From NCBI GenBank assembly GCA_963737555.1, contig CAVTTB010000001.1, positions 1 through 64,000 of the forward strand: a DNA stretch of 64,000 nt. Direction: 5' to 3'. This DNA comes from JAHJQQ01 sp963737555 (GTDB taxonomy: Bacteria > Pseudomonadota > Gammaproteobacteria > Thiohalobacterales > Thiohalobacteraceae). Positions within the stretch are counted from its first letter, which is position 1, and each line of letters opens with the position of its first letter. Of the stretch, positions 1 through 9,246 are shown in pieces. A program made the translations under genes and the position numbers. The notes beneath the pieces were generated by a model. It made no database searches. It was given only the letters and a program-made list of their open reading frames with translations, and was not told the DNA's origin.

Positions 1-18
1 GGCGGCCCTCTCGGTTGT

Positions 19-1347
19 CTATAGGTTCAGGCCAGCATCCAACAATCGCTGCAAAAAAACCTCGCGCGGTAACGTTGGCTCGCACGTTGCCACCTTCACC
101 AGTTCTCTCGCCACTTGTCTAGCAAGCTTACGAGCCAGCACTTTGTCGGAGCTTGCAATGGAACGCATGGTGCGCCCGTGGAGAAATTCGCTGCGTGCAT
201 CAAACAGACGTCGAAAATCAGTGGAATGCGCCTTGTCGCCAAGCAAGGCAGAAAGTCGAATCGCAACGCGGGACGTCGCGCCCGGATTATCGCCTTTGAG
301 CTTGGGGCGGTTTCTCGCGTCGTGATCGATTTTTGTCCCGAGGGCGGCCTCGATCACCGTAATGTGCGCGAGAAACTCATCAATACCGCTGGACAGAAAT
401 GCGCGAATCAGGAAGTGCGCGACCGGACTCCCGAAGATCAGAGCCCGCTTAGCACCGAGCACCTCAGCCCAGGCCGCGTCATTCACCCACGAAGCAGCAT
501 CTGCCGCCGCGTCGGAAAGCGGAAAATCGACGGGTCGTTCAGACTCCACTTCGTCTCCGTACCTGTCATGGTAGATGCAAGGCTCCCAACTGAGAGTGTC
601 CGACGATGGTGGCACTGGGCGCTGAGTGAACACGTCGTTGTCCGTCGTATAGACCCATGGCGTGCGAAAGGGGCGCCAGTCAATGTCGTTGTATTGGACC
701 CATTGCTCCCAAGGGGCGAGCAGCAGTGTGAACAGGGCTGCTTCGACAGCAGGTGGGAAGCGCTGCTGATGAGGTTCGATAGCACCGAAATCCTGATCAA
801 GGTTTTCGTACAACATTGGCATAGCCCGCTGGCCTGGTTCTCCAATAAGCCTTGCCTCTTCTTCCACGATCAGCCAAGTGAAGGAAGCAAGGCGTTGACT
901 ATCCATCTTCCAGGAAGGGTAATTGCGTTGTAATTGTGGGAGGTTCACCAATGCTTCCAGTTCGGATGCTGTGAGCATCCGCACGCTGGCCTGGCCAAAG
1001 GCCAGAGGCGGTAGCGTGTCCGCGCAATCGAGCGGGCAGAGATGGATGCGCGAAGTTTGGGTAGTGCAGAACGCCTGGTCCAGCCGATACGCTGCATCTT
1101 CTGTTGAGAGTGACAAGTGTTGTTTGTCAGATGGCAGGCCGCAGGGGAGCCCGAAGGCGCGTAACGCATGGTGCAGCGCGAAGCTCAGAGCATCCTTGGA
1201 ACCGGCGGTCGGGTAGAGTTGCTCGCAGGTTTGGCGCAGATGGGTGAATGCCTGGGCGGCGAGCAAATTCTCCGGACCGGGGGGCGGCAGGCGCCACAGT
1301 TCTGCGATGGCTTCGATGAGTGCTGGCGGAGCAAAGGTCATTGTCAT
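19..1347 (-). CDS. HEPN-domain protein, last gene of defence-like operon
   Basis: A 442-residue protein whose C-terminal third looks like an Apea-type HEPN domain. R385 and H390 form the Rx4H motif typical of HEPN ribonucleases (RSEFLH, followed by GR), set in a helical stretch. The long N-terminal part is not recognised. HEPN domains are metal-independent RNases or RNA-binding modules that recur in toxin-antitoxin and abortive-infection systems. The gene starts 12 bp after the PD-(D/E)XK-like gene on the same strand and so closes a five-gene operon with OLD and UvrD-like proteins. An RNase effector role is inferred from the motif and context. No signal peptide or membrane segment is visible. 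Confidence 0.6.
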   Translation of the reverse strand: MTMTFAPPALIEAIAELWRLPPPGPENLLAAQAFTHLRQTCEQLYPTAGSKDALSFALHHALRAFGLPCGLPSDKQHLSLSTEDAAYRLDQAFCTTQTSRIHLCPLDCADTLPPLAFGQASVRMLTASELEALVNLPQLQRNYPSWKMDSQRLASFTWLIVEEEARLIGEPGQRAMPMLYENLDQDFGAIEPHQQRFPPAVEAALFTLLLAPWEQWVQYNDIDWRPFRTPWVYTTDNDVFTQRPVPPSSDTLSWEPCIYHDRYGDEVESERPVDFPLSDAAADAASWVNDAAWAEVLGAKRALIFGSPVAHFLIRAFLSSGIDEFLAHITVIEAALGTKIDHDARNRPKLKGDNPGATSRVAIRLSALLGDKAHSTDFRRLFDARSEFLHGRTMRSIASSDKVLARKLARQVARELVKVATCEPTLPREVFLQRLLDAGLNL

Positions 1348-1359
1348 GCGCAGCCAGTA

Positions 1360-2772
1360 TCACTCGCCAGCGTCGAGCGAAGATTGAACGGCCGCAATGA
1401 CCGCGCGGTTTCCGTCCAGCACAGCTTGCACCAATGTGCTGAGGTAGTCGGTCGTCGCTGCGTGTGCGCCAATGTATCCCGACTGGATAAGGTCGAGAAA
1501 GGCTCCTTGTCGCATGTACCGACCGCCCAGTGATTCATAGCTGATTCGCACTGCTTTGCGCGGTCCTTTGCAAGCTGGATCAGTGAGCAGTCGTTCGTAG
1601 TGATCGATTGGCGTGACTATGCCGCCACCGCTCAATGCGCCATCGCGCTTTACGAACTTCAGGTAGAACACTTGCGGGTTGAGGCGGTATTCCAACGGCC
1701 CAGGTGCATGCTGCTTGGAGAAACGCTTCATTCGCGCTATCTCTTTCGTTATGTTGGATTCCGGACGGTACAGCCAATCGGTCGCTTCGCCAATGCGCCG
1801 ATTTGGCTCCAACATTTTGTACTGCACCATGACGATGTTCTTCTTCGTCAGATTCACATAAATCAGATCAACGCCAAAGACATGTTCCAAGTCATGGCGA
1901 TTGGCGGTAAACACTTCGAGCTTCTCATGTCCTTTCTTGAAAAGGGCTCGGCCGGTGAGATCGCTTGAGGTCAACGTGTAGCCGGGTACGGATCGAGCAT
2001 CGTGTTCAATCGCTGAGTCTTCGATTAACGGCATCCGAACCTGCCGCAATGCTTGATTGCCACTTGGCGATGGCCGCTCGACCACAGCGTCTTCCATCAT
2101 CGGTAGCCGTGCCAGCGCCGTCGCCCGCCCGTCAATAAGATCGACCTGTTCGGCACGGTCATTCGCGGTCAAGCCGAAGGCCTTCAGCGCGGTCTGTACC
2201 GCATCCTCCTGCACGGCGGAGAAATTGGTATAGCGCTGGGGGACGTGAAGCGACTCAGCGACGGCCCGCATCGGTCCCTGGTTGGCCGGGATGGCGGCCA
2301 TCGATGCGATTAGCGCGCTGCTGAGCTTGGGCGACAACACGATGACAGGCGCGGTCGACTGCAGTTTCTTGCGCAACAAGCTCGCCTGCGGTCCCGTTCC
2401 GAGCAAAGTCACGAGGTTGTCTTCCGTTGCCGGTTCGATGCGAACCGCGCGCTTGATCTTGATTCGCGTGTCGAGTGTGGTAACGGGGCTCCGCGAACTG
2501 ACAATTCCAAGGTAAGCATGAGGGTTCGCCTCTCCAGGGCGCATCCATTCCGACGGTGAGGCGAAGATCACACATGCGGTCGGTGTCTTGATGTCCGATA
2601 AAAGTCCATGCGGTCGCGCCAATGTGAACTCGTTGAAGCCATGGCGCGACTCGATGAGGTTGCCGCTGTCGCTCTCGTCGAGTCGAAGCAACACGCAGGG
2701 CTTGGACTCGACGTGTTGCCTTAATGTTGCGAGCCAGGATGGAGGGGCGGACTTGTCGCGCATCTCATTCAT
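1360..2772 (-). CDS. putative PD-(D/E)XK-like nuclease of the OLD-UvrD operon
   Basis: A 470-residue protein without close resemblance to a family I can name. Residues about 280-322 read like the core of a PD-(D/E)XK nuclease of the Q-x-K type. E283 and E296 lie in predicted helix regions, D302 follows a Gly-Val at the start of a strand, and VQYK gives Q317 and K319 on the next strand. The N-terminal 250 residues are unassigned. Its ATG overlaps the stop of the UvrD-like gene (GATGAATGAGATG), which indicates translational coupling. A DNA-cleaving partner for the helicase is plausible but inferred; a structural comparison would settle the fold. Confidence 0.5.
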   Translation of the reverse strand: MNEMRDKSAPPSWLATLRQHVESKPCVLLRLDESDSGNLIESRHGFNEFTLARPHGLLSDIKTPTACVIFASPSEWMRPGEANPHAYLGIVSSRSPVTTLDTRIKIKRAVRIEPATEDNLVTLLGTGPQASLLRKKLQSTAPVIVLSPKLSSALIASMAAIPANQGPMRAVAESLHVPQRYTNFSAVQEDAVQTALKAFGLTANDRAEQVDLIDGRATALARLPMMEDAVVERPSPSGNQALRQVRMPLIEDSAIEHDARSVPGYTLTSSDLTGRALFKKGHEKLEVFTANRHDLEHVFGVDLIYVNLTKKNIVMVQYKMLEPNRRIGEATDWLYRPESNITKEIARMKRFSKQHAPGPLEYRLNPQVFYLKFVKRDGALSGGGIVTPIDHYERLLTDPACKGPRKAVRISYESLGGRYMRQGAFLDLIQSGYIGAHAATTDYLSTLVQAVLDGNRAVIAAVQSSLDAGE

Positions 2773-4801
2773 CTCCCACAGCGGCCGGTGGCGACAGGTG
2801 CTGGATGCGCCAGCCGAGTGCGATCAACTTTTCCTGGTTTGTTTTGAACGCGTCACCGACACCGAGCGACCTGCTTCGTAGCGCCAGGCAAAGTAGATGC
2901 GTTGGCCGTGTCATCGCCACATAGATTTGCAGCAAACGTTGAGCTGCCTTGTCGCTGGTGCATTTCGTCCCGTTTTGGTGCTTGCCCAAGAGCCAGGGCA
3001 TCAGGCTGTGCAGAAAGTGGGATTGGTTGAAGGTTTCGAGAACCAGCGTGGCCAGATGTGTCTGTCCCTTTGCCATATGAATTGAACTGAGCCGGATGTC
3101 GACACTGGCATCCCCGTTGCTGTACTGATAGCTGTTCGGTGCTGAGGCGTGTACCCGATCTTGCACCACGGGCTGCGGTGGTATAACGGCGTCGCGCCAA
3201 GCCAGGAAATCATTAGCGGAGGACGAGCCCGCATCGCCTCCGCCCAAGGTTGCGGCTAGCAGTTTCAAGCTTGGGCACAGCGCGATCCACACATCGCGCG
3301 TGAGTGCCTCCCGGTCGATCAGGAAGCGCGTCAATACGCTGCGATAGATGGCTTTGGCCTCATCGGCGCCACTGAGTCTGTGTTCGATCTGCAGGTGTTG
3401 GCGACTGCGTGCCTTGAGGTGTGTGGTGCCGGCCAGAAAGTTGGCGAGATGGGCAATCCCGAAAGCAACGCTGTCCACGCATTGATAGAGCGGGCCGCCG
3501 CTCTGCGCAACGGCCTGCGCTGTATAAATGTATTCGGCGAGCGTCCGGGGATGATAGGACGGCCTGCCTGCGCCTGATTGATAGCCAGCCCAGTAATGCG
3601 AAACGGTTTTCGGATAGTGATGATGATCCGGGCGCACGTTATCGAAAGGTTTGTGAACCGCACCGATGGCTGTGATCGCGGAAGTTTCGATCAGTGCCGA
3701 CGGCAAGGTGGCGAGAACGTGGAGGCCAAAGGCGTCTAGAACCGCGGAGGTATCATTGTCGGGAAAGACGAAGATCGTGTGTGGCAGGCCTTGGCCCGGC
3801 ACTTCCGTGATACGTATGCCGTTCAAGCCGGCGGGCTGCACCGGCAGATACGCAAAAGGGGTGGCGAGCGCCGCGATGGTGGCATCGAATCGGAAGCTGT
3901 CGGCGATGCCGACACAGCGAGCGGTATCGGGGAACGCATCCGCGACCGGCTGGATTCCACCCTCAAAAATGGCTTGGTTGGGATCACCGACGCGCTGGAC
4001 GCAGACGGTGTTCGAGTCGCGTGGAAAGAGACCGCGCAAGAAGTTGTTCTGCTGCTCAGAGGTATCCTGCATTTCATCGACCAGGACGAACGGAAATCGA
4101 TTCTGGAGAATAGATGGAAGCGAGGGCTGTTGCGCGAGCAGGGCTTCGCCGAGCACGAAGATCTCGTCGTAGCAGAAGTAGCCCTGTTCGGCAGCATGCT
4201 GTAAGGCGGATGCCGCGAGCTTGTACATGTCCGTGTGAGGGCCGCTGGGAAATGTGCCGTCTACTATGGGGGTCGCGAAATCAGCCGTACCAAGGCGTAG
4301 GCCGTCGAAACTTTTGTGCTTGTTTTCGAGATAGGCGCTAAGTCGCCTGTAGTCTTTCTCCCCCAGGTGACGCCGGCGCACTCTCGTGGTGAGATCGTTG
4401 TCGATCGCAGCGACGCGATATCCTGCCGATAGCAACCAGGGGATGGCGAGAAAGCGGTTGACGAACCCGTGGATCGTATCGATGAAGTGTGGATAACTAA
4501 GGAGGCGCTGGCCCATGTCGGTGCTGCCCAGGCGATGCTCAATTTCCTCACGCGCAACATTGGTGTGCGATAGGACGCAGATGCCGCTTGTGTTGCTCTT
4601 CCATTTGCGAGCGAGGATGGCCAGTTTGGCGACAACGAGGGTGGTCTTGCCACTGCCAGGACATGCCGACACATCCACGGTTGCGAGCGACTTCAAAAAG
4701 TCCCGTCGTGGCGCGTCGAGCGGATTGAGCTTCATCAACTGGCAGACCCACTCAATGTCGTCGTCGGTTACGGGGTCAATCAGATTCAGTGGCTTGGTCA
4801 T
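2765..4801 (-). CDS. UvrD/PcrA-like superfamily 1 helicase (GajB-like)
   Basis: An SF1 helicase of about 678 residues. Walker A is CPGSGKTT (about residues 47-54), followed by a motif Ia-like SHTNVAREE. Walker B is VDEMQD (about 241-246), then GDPNQAIF (motif III/Q-like), and motif VI is YVAMTRP near residue 627. I chose the internal ATG at 4801 because it overlaps the OLD gene stop as ATGA; a longer ORF to 4897 runs inside the OLD gene. An OLD-family nuclease followed directly by a UvrD-like helicase is the architecture of class 2 OLD / Gabija systems, in which the pair degrades phage DNA. It is longer than typical GajB (about 500 aa), with insertions between the helicase motifs. Confidence 0.85.
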   Translation of the reverse strand: MTKPLNLIDPVTDDDIEWVCQLMKLNPLDAPRRDFLKSLATVDVSACPGSGKTTLVVAKLAILARKWKSNTSGICVLSHTNVAREEIEHRLGSTDMGQRLLSYPHFIDTIHGFVNRFLAIPWLLSAGYRVAAIDNDLTTRVRRRHLGEKDYRRLSAYLENKHKSFDGLRLGTADFATPIVDGTFPSGPHTDMYKLAASALQHAAEQGYFCYDEIFVLGEALLAQQPSLPSILQNRFPFVLVDEMQDTSEQQNNFLRGLFPRDSNTVCVQRVGDPNQAIFEGGIQPVADAFPDTARCVGIADSFRFDATIAALATPFAYLPVQPAGLNGIRITEVPGQGLPHTIFVFPDNDTSAVLDAFGLHVLATLPSALIETSAITAIGAVHKPFDNVRPDHHHYPKTVSHYWAGYQSGAGRPSYHPRTLAEYIYTAQAVAQSGGPLYQCVDSVAFGIAHLANFLAGTTHLKARSRQHLQIEHRLSGADEAKAIYRSVLTRFLIDREALTRDVWIALCPSLKLLAATLGGGDAGSSSANDFLAWRDAVIPPQPVVQDRVHASAPNSYQYSNGDASVDIRLSSIHMAKGQTHLATLVLETFNQSHFLHSLMPWLLGKHQNGTKCTSDKAAQRLLQIYVAMTRPTHLLCLALRSRSLGVGDAFKTNQEKLIALGWRIQHLSPPAAVGDE

Positions 4802-6822
4802 GCCGGTGCTCTTGCAGCGACCGCCGTGGGTGGAGTGGGCGTGGTTGCGAAAGCAATTGCATTCTTGACGTAGCTTGGCAGGCGCGCTGCCAGCCACACA
4901 TCATCGATTTCGCCTTTGGTCTTTTTCTCGGTCAATAACTCCGCGAGGTATTGCGCAGTGATTGCTTTGGACGCGCGCTTGCTCGAGAACATCTCATAGA
5001 CATGGGAGCACAGCACGTCACGTTGACCGGCCGCTGCGGCCTCTAGCGTTGCGTAGGCTGCTTTCGCATCGAATTCCACCGCAGCTCGCGTTTTCTTGGC
5101 GTCGTTCAGCGGGTCGTCGTTGGCAGCGAGTATGGCCGCTATATAGACCTCTTCGGTGAGGCCGGCGAATGCCAAGTCGTATTCCAGCGTCCATTCATCA
5201 GCGACAAAAGTCTTGACGTTCTGCGCGTCGCCTACGGCGAGTTTGGTGCGTCTTGCGGCCAATCCGACACGTTGCTCGGCGGCATTGGCACCAAACTCTT
5301 TCTTGACGCGCCATTTGCGTCGTGGACTGACCCACTTGGGGTCGGCATCGTCCGCCACCAAGTCCAGAATGACCGGTGCGCAATCTGGCATGACATCCAT
5401 GTCGGCTAGGCAGGCCGTCGGGATCGCGAGCACACCCTTGGCGGCGTCTCTGCGTTGGAGAATGCGAGCGTAGCGACGCAAGCCTGTGCCGCCGACATTG
5501 ACGATGGACACCCCGTGTTCGGTCAAATCGCGTCCCAGCAATCGGGCGAGCGTCGGAAGTAGGATGGACTCGCCATCACCCTCAACCACGATCAGCCCGC
5601 GCGCGAAGAAGAGATTCGCTTTGGTGACGTCGAGAAACCGCTGCAGGAACCGATAGTCGCCCTCGCTCAGATTCGTTTCACCCTCGGCCAAGGAGAACGC
5701 GCGCTGCTGATGCAACAGCACCAGGTTCTTCAGCGGAATCTTCGAGGTCAGGTTAGGGCTGTGGGTAGTGACGATGACCTGAACTGGGCGCCGCGTTGGG
5801 TCCGCCACAGGCTGGGCGGCCGCCTCAAGAAATTCCATCAGACGCAACTGCCGTTGCGGGTGAAGGTGTGCCTCGGGTTCTTCGATCAGCAACAACGGTA
5901 AGCCATCGGGTTCCTTGCCGAGCAGCAGCAACTCACAGGCCATGAACAGTAGATTGTTCGAGCCCAACCCGTAGTTGCCTCGGGATTTGCCATCGGGCCC
6001 CTCCAGCAGATCGAGTTCCAATCGCTCCAGAATTTGGCGCAGGCGCGCCGCCTCACTGCCGCCTTCGGCGAAGCTGATACGGCCGTGCAGGTTGTCCCCG
6101 GATAGTGACAGAGGGGCGAGGTAGTCGGTATTGATGGCTTTCTGCGCGTCGCAGACGCCGTCATGCTGGTCTACAAGATGGCGCAGAAAGTCAGACAGGC
6201 CCGCCAAACTCAGTTGCGCCGCTTGTGCCGCATCCGCCGGCGGCGCCGCTTTGTTGAACGGAGCACCTTTCCTCATGTCGGGGAAATTATTGAGAATCTG
6301 TGACAAGCGCGAGCCGCGCCCCGGCGACATCTCGCGCTCGGCGTCGCGCAATGGACGTAGGTACGCCGTGGCCAGCAATTGGCGAACGGCCGCATCTAAC
6401 ACAGGGCCGCTGCCGTCGGGGCCGCTGCGCACCGCAATGTCCACCCAGCGGCGACTGCCTGGCATTTCGCTCAGTCGGCGCGCGAACCAATGCACATACA
6501 GCACAACGTCCTGACCCTCATAGGTCAGGTACTCAGCAAACGCACCTTTCTCCGTGGTGGTGAGGCCAGACAGCTTGCAGCAGATCGTGATTTCGGTGGC
6601 TTGCTGCCCATCCGCCTGGATATGAAAATCTTCGACCTGTAGCCGCATGAATTCCATGTCGCGGGTTAGCAGGACATGCCGGATGGCGTCGATGACAGCA
6701 GTTTTCCCAGCGTCGTTTTCGCCGACGAGTGCGGTCACGCCCTCGTGGAATTGCACCGAGAAGACGGGCTCGCCCGCTCCAAACTGACGAAAATTCTTTA
6801 TCTTGAGTTCTGACAAATACAT
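4798..6822 (-). CDS. OLD-family ATP-dependent endonuclease (GajA-like AAA/ABC ATPase with TOPRIM)
   Basis: A 674-residue protein. The N-terminal ABC-type ATPase shows Walker A GENDAGKT (about residues 34-41), a signature-like LGSNN, Walker B LLLIEEPEAH (about 310-319) and the H-loop TTHSP. The C-terminal half is a TOPRIM nuclease domain: VVEGDGE carries the catalytic Glu (about 414), and LADMD the Asp pair (about 474 and 476). This is the domain order of OLD nucleases and Gabija GajA. Start 6822 is preceded by GGAG; the ORF could extend to 6915, but that part overlaps the upstream gene. It ends in ATGA overlap with the helicase, so the two are made together. Family assignment is secure; assignment to Gabija in the strict sense is inferred from the partner. 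Confidence 0.88.
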   Translation of the reverse strand: MYLSELKIKNFRQFGAGEPVFSVQFHEGVTALVGENDAGKTAVIDAIRHVLLTRDMEFMRLQVEDFHIQADGQQATEITICCKLSGLTTTEKGAFAEYLTYEGQDVVLYVHWFARRLSEMPGSRRWVDIAVRSGPDGSGPVLDAAVRQLLATAYLRPLRDAEREMSPGRGSRLSQILNNFPDMRKGAPFNKAAPPADAAQAAQLSLAGLSDFLRHLVDQHDGVCDAQKAINTDYLAPLSLSGDNLHGRISFAEGGSEAARLRQILERLELDLLEGPDGKSRGNYGLGSNNLLFMACELLLLGKEPDGLPLLLIEEPEAHLHPQRQLRLMEFLEAAAQPVADPTRRPVQVIVTTHSPNLTSKIPLKNLVLLHQQRAFSLAEGETNLSEGDYRFLQRFLDVTKANLFFARGLIVVEGDGESILLPTLARLLGRDLTEHGVSIVNVGGTGLRRYARILQRRDAAKGVLAIPTACLADMDVMPDCAPVILDLVADDADPKWVSPRRKWRVKKEFGANAAEQRVGLAARRTKLAVGDAQNVKTFVADEWTLEYDLAFAGLTEEVYIAAILAANDDPLNDAKKTRAAVEFDAKAAYATLEAAAAGQRDVLCSHVYEMFSSKRASKAITAQYLAELLTEKKTKGEIDDVWLAARLPSYVKNAIAFATTPTPPTAVAARAPA

Positions 6823-6856
6823 CGCGCGCTCCAGTGTCTCGTTATTGTGTGTAGAG

Positions 6857-8152
6857 CTACGCGACCCGGCTGGGCAGGGCGGTTTCCGTGTATCTGAGCT
6901 GCTGCAAATCACCAACCACTTGCATGAGTCGATTGACGGGTTCGGCCAAGCGCTTGGGCAATACCCGGTGGGTGGTATGAAGCCCTTGCTCCTTCACCCA
7001 GTGACGATGTATCCAGACATCGTCCTCTGGATCATTGTTGTCGATGCCGTTTGAATACTTGTAGCCGACCAACGCATTGGCGTGTGAAAGCAGCACGCGC
7101 GCCATCGTCATGTGGAAGCGATGGCCTTGCAGGTCAGCCGGTCCTGTCGGGCGCGGTATGGTCAGGCGCAGGCATTGATGCTCGTTGAACAGTTGCCACT
7201 CCGACCCGAGTATCTCGCCAGCCCGTTCGAGCACGAGCCGGGACTGTTCGCTCTTGCCGTTGACCACCGAAACAGCGACGGCCCCGTTGGGGTATCCGAG
7301 CGTCTTGCTCAAGCGGTTGAACCATTTCACCAGTTGCCGCAACGTGACGTCGTCGGCGAACACGATGTATTGATGGCGTCGTTCCGGATCAATGAAGTCG
7401 GGTATCTGCGCATAGAGCGGGTAGAGCAGGTCGTGCAGATAGATGTAGGTGTGGCGTCGCCCCTGTTCATGGCTGCGCGTGGTGGCCGCCAGGGCGCCTT
7501 GCGCCCACTCGGGGGTAATATCCGCCAGCGACATTTCGCTGATGTCGATGGAGATGAGGGGGAAACCGAGCGACTTGCCGATCAGCGCCTTGCGGCCGTC
7601 GAAGGCATGCCCCAATTCGATCTCCACGCCGCCGAGGGTCATCACGGCTTTCTCGACCGGCGGGCCGAGTACCGCGACGTCGAGGCGAAAAGTGCTGCCG
7701 AAGGGTGTTGAAAACGGGTGCTCGGTGACGACGTCATCGGCGCCGAGCAGGAGATTGCCTTCCAGCGGGTAGTCCGACGCATCATCGTCTTTGAACCACC
7801 ACGGCATGCCGAGTCCGGCTTGCAGACGTCGGCGGAGTTCGGCAGCGATCAGATCTTTGGCGCGACGATGTTCCGTGCTTTCCTGGACAAGGCGCTGGCG
7901 CTCGGACTCCTCTTCTTCAAAGCGCTGTTTGAGATCGGGAGCGCGCGCATTCGGCATGAGCCGAAAATGGGAGCGTCGGCGCAGTTGATTGTCTTCAAAG
8001 GAGGGGCTGACCCAAGTCACCATGTGGCGCGTGCCATCGGGCGCAACCAAGGGCCACAGTTTGCGCGCCTGTTCGCGACTGCGAATATCGCGCGCTTTGA
8101 TCGGCGTTTTAAAAAGCCCTTTGCGTGAAAACACCACGATGGCTTCATCCAT
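6857..8152 (-). CDS. CoiA/PD-(D/E)XK-like protein, first gene of the OLD-UvrD operon
   Basis: A 431-residue protein starting at 8152 behind a strong AAGGGGG ribosome site (an upstream ATG at 8206 has none). The middle reads like a PD-(D/E)XK core: an LDVAV strand with D158, then GGVEIELGH with E177 and E179, followed by a GKSLGFPLISID strand. This resembles competence protein CoiA and related nuclease-like proteins, but no family is certain. The N-terminus has a charged coiled-coil-like stretch (about residues 70-115). It heads the five-gene operon, 34 bp ahead of the OLD gene. A nuclease or DNA-recognition role in the defence operon is inferred. Confidence 0.5.
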   Translation of the reverse strand: MDEAIVVFSRKGLFKTPIKARDIRSREQARKLWPLVAPDGTRHMVTWVSPSFEDNQLRRRSHFRLMPNARAPDLKQRFEEEESERQRLVQESTEHRRAKDLIAAELRRRLQAGLGMPWWFKDDDASDYPLEGNLLLGADDVVTEHPFSTPFGSTFRLDVAVLGPPVEKAVMTLGGVEIELGHAFDGRKALIGKSLGFPLISIDISEMSLADITPEWAQGALAATTRSHEQGRRHTYIYLHDLLYPLYAQIPDFIDPERRHQYIVFADDVTLRQLVKWFNRLSKTLGYPNGAVAVSVVNGKSEQSRLVLERAGEILGSEWQLFNEHQCLRLTIPRPTGPADLQGHRFHMTMARVLLSHANALVGYKYSNGIDNNDPEDDVWIHRHWVKEQGLHTTHRVLPKRLAEPVNRLMQVVGDLQQLRYTETALPSRVA

Positions 8153-8221
8153 AGAGCCCCCTTTATGGCTTTCAACCGAACAATGCGTCCGGCAGAAAAT
8201 TTTCATTTCATCAATTAAATG

Positions 8222-9246
8222 CTATTCCTGTGCTCGCTTTGCATTGGCTTTCTGCTGAATTGCTCGGCATTGCTCCAGCAGAGCGTCGAAAGGTTCGGCG
8301 TCATCGAGAAACAAACCGTCATCGACCATGTGCTGATAGTCGGCAGCCAATTTGGCCAACGCGCTCGTCATCAGGTACAAGCTGGAGCCCACCGGCGACG
8401 GCAGCGTGATAGTCGATGACATCGCCATGCGTGTTCTTTTCTGCAAAGAACACGCTCTTGTGTTCGGCAACTGCGCGGGCGAGGGCTTTGTCCGCGATGG
8501 CTGCGTCGGCGAAGCCGGCGGCATCCAGTCGCGTCACGTCGTGCCAGTGACGCGCGAAGCGGTCACCACCCCGGAACTCGCCTTGTGCGCAGAAAACGTG
8601 AATCGCCGTGGCCTTCTCCCAGAAGGTGCGCTCGGCGCGCATGACCTGCGGTGTGGCGGTGGGAAACTCCACTCCTTGCAGATACGCGGCCGCATCGCAG
8701 CGGATGGCGCGCGGTTCGCTGGGCTCGCCGGTCGAGCGGGCACCGAACTCCAGCATGACGGCAGGCGCGACATAGCCGGTACCGGTGGCCAATGGTGCGT
8801 AGTCGATGAACACTTTGTCGCCCTCGGCCCGCACGGTTGCCGGTAGCCCATGTTGTTCAAGGTCATGCTTGAGACTGCGGCACGATCTCGGCGCCGACCC
8901 AGTCCGACAGGCGCGCACGAATCTCTTTGCTCCACTTCTTTTCCTGGCTCTTGCTGGCCGGCAGTGGCGCATCCGCATCGCCAACCAGATCGCCGGCGAT
9001 GGCGCGGATGTCGTAGGTCAGGTCCACGTCTTCGGAGAAGCGCCGGATGACGCCGTAGGCCTTCGACAAGGATGTGCCGCCCTTGAATACCAGGTGGTCA
9101 GCGTAGGGGCCGGCAAAGAGGTGCCGCAGCGACCAGACCACCCAGATGTCCTTTTCCAGCAGGTGGGGCGGGCGGCCGGATGTGTCGGCTGCCACGTCGA
9201 GCGCCTCCAGGCGTTCGGCGGTGGAGAGCTGGAAGAACTCAGCCAT
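8222..9246 (-). pseudogene. abiEii: AbiEii-type nucleotidyltransferase toxin, two frame changes
   Basis: Toxin of a type IV AbiE system. The N-terminal part (9246 to about 8870) has the nucleotidyltransferase signature FKGGTSLSK and, after it, SEDVDLT with the metal-binding Asp pair, plus the upstream LLEKDIWVVW helix. The middle (about 8870 to 8370) continues in another frame with MRAERTFWEKATAIH, and the C-terminal LAADYQHM...FDALL segment (about 8370 to 8222) is in a third. All three fragments are conserved family sequence, so the gene is complete apart from two single-base frame changes. Its ATG overlaps the antitoxin stop, as is usual for abiE. As read, no full-length toxin could be made; sequencing indels are an equally good explanation. 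Confidence 0.8.

Noticed and set aside
7112..7711. 199-codon plus-strand ORF inside the first defence gene
   Set aside because: Antisense to a gene with a good RBS and operon context; no recognisable motif.
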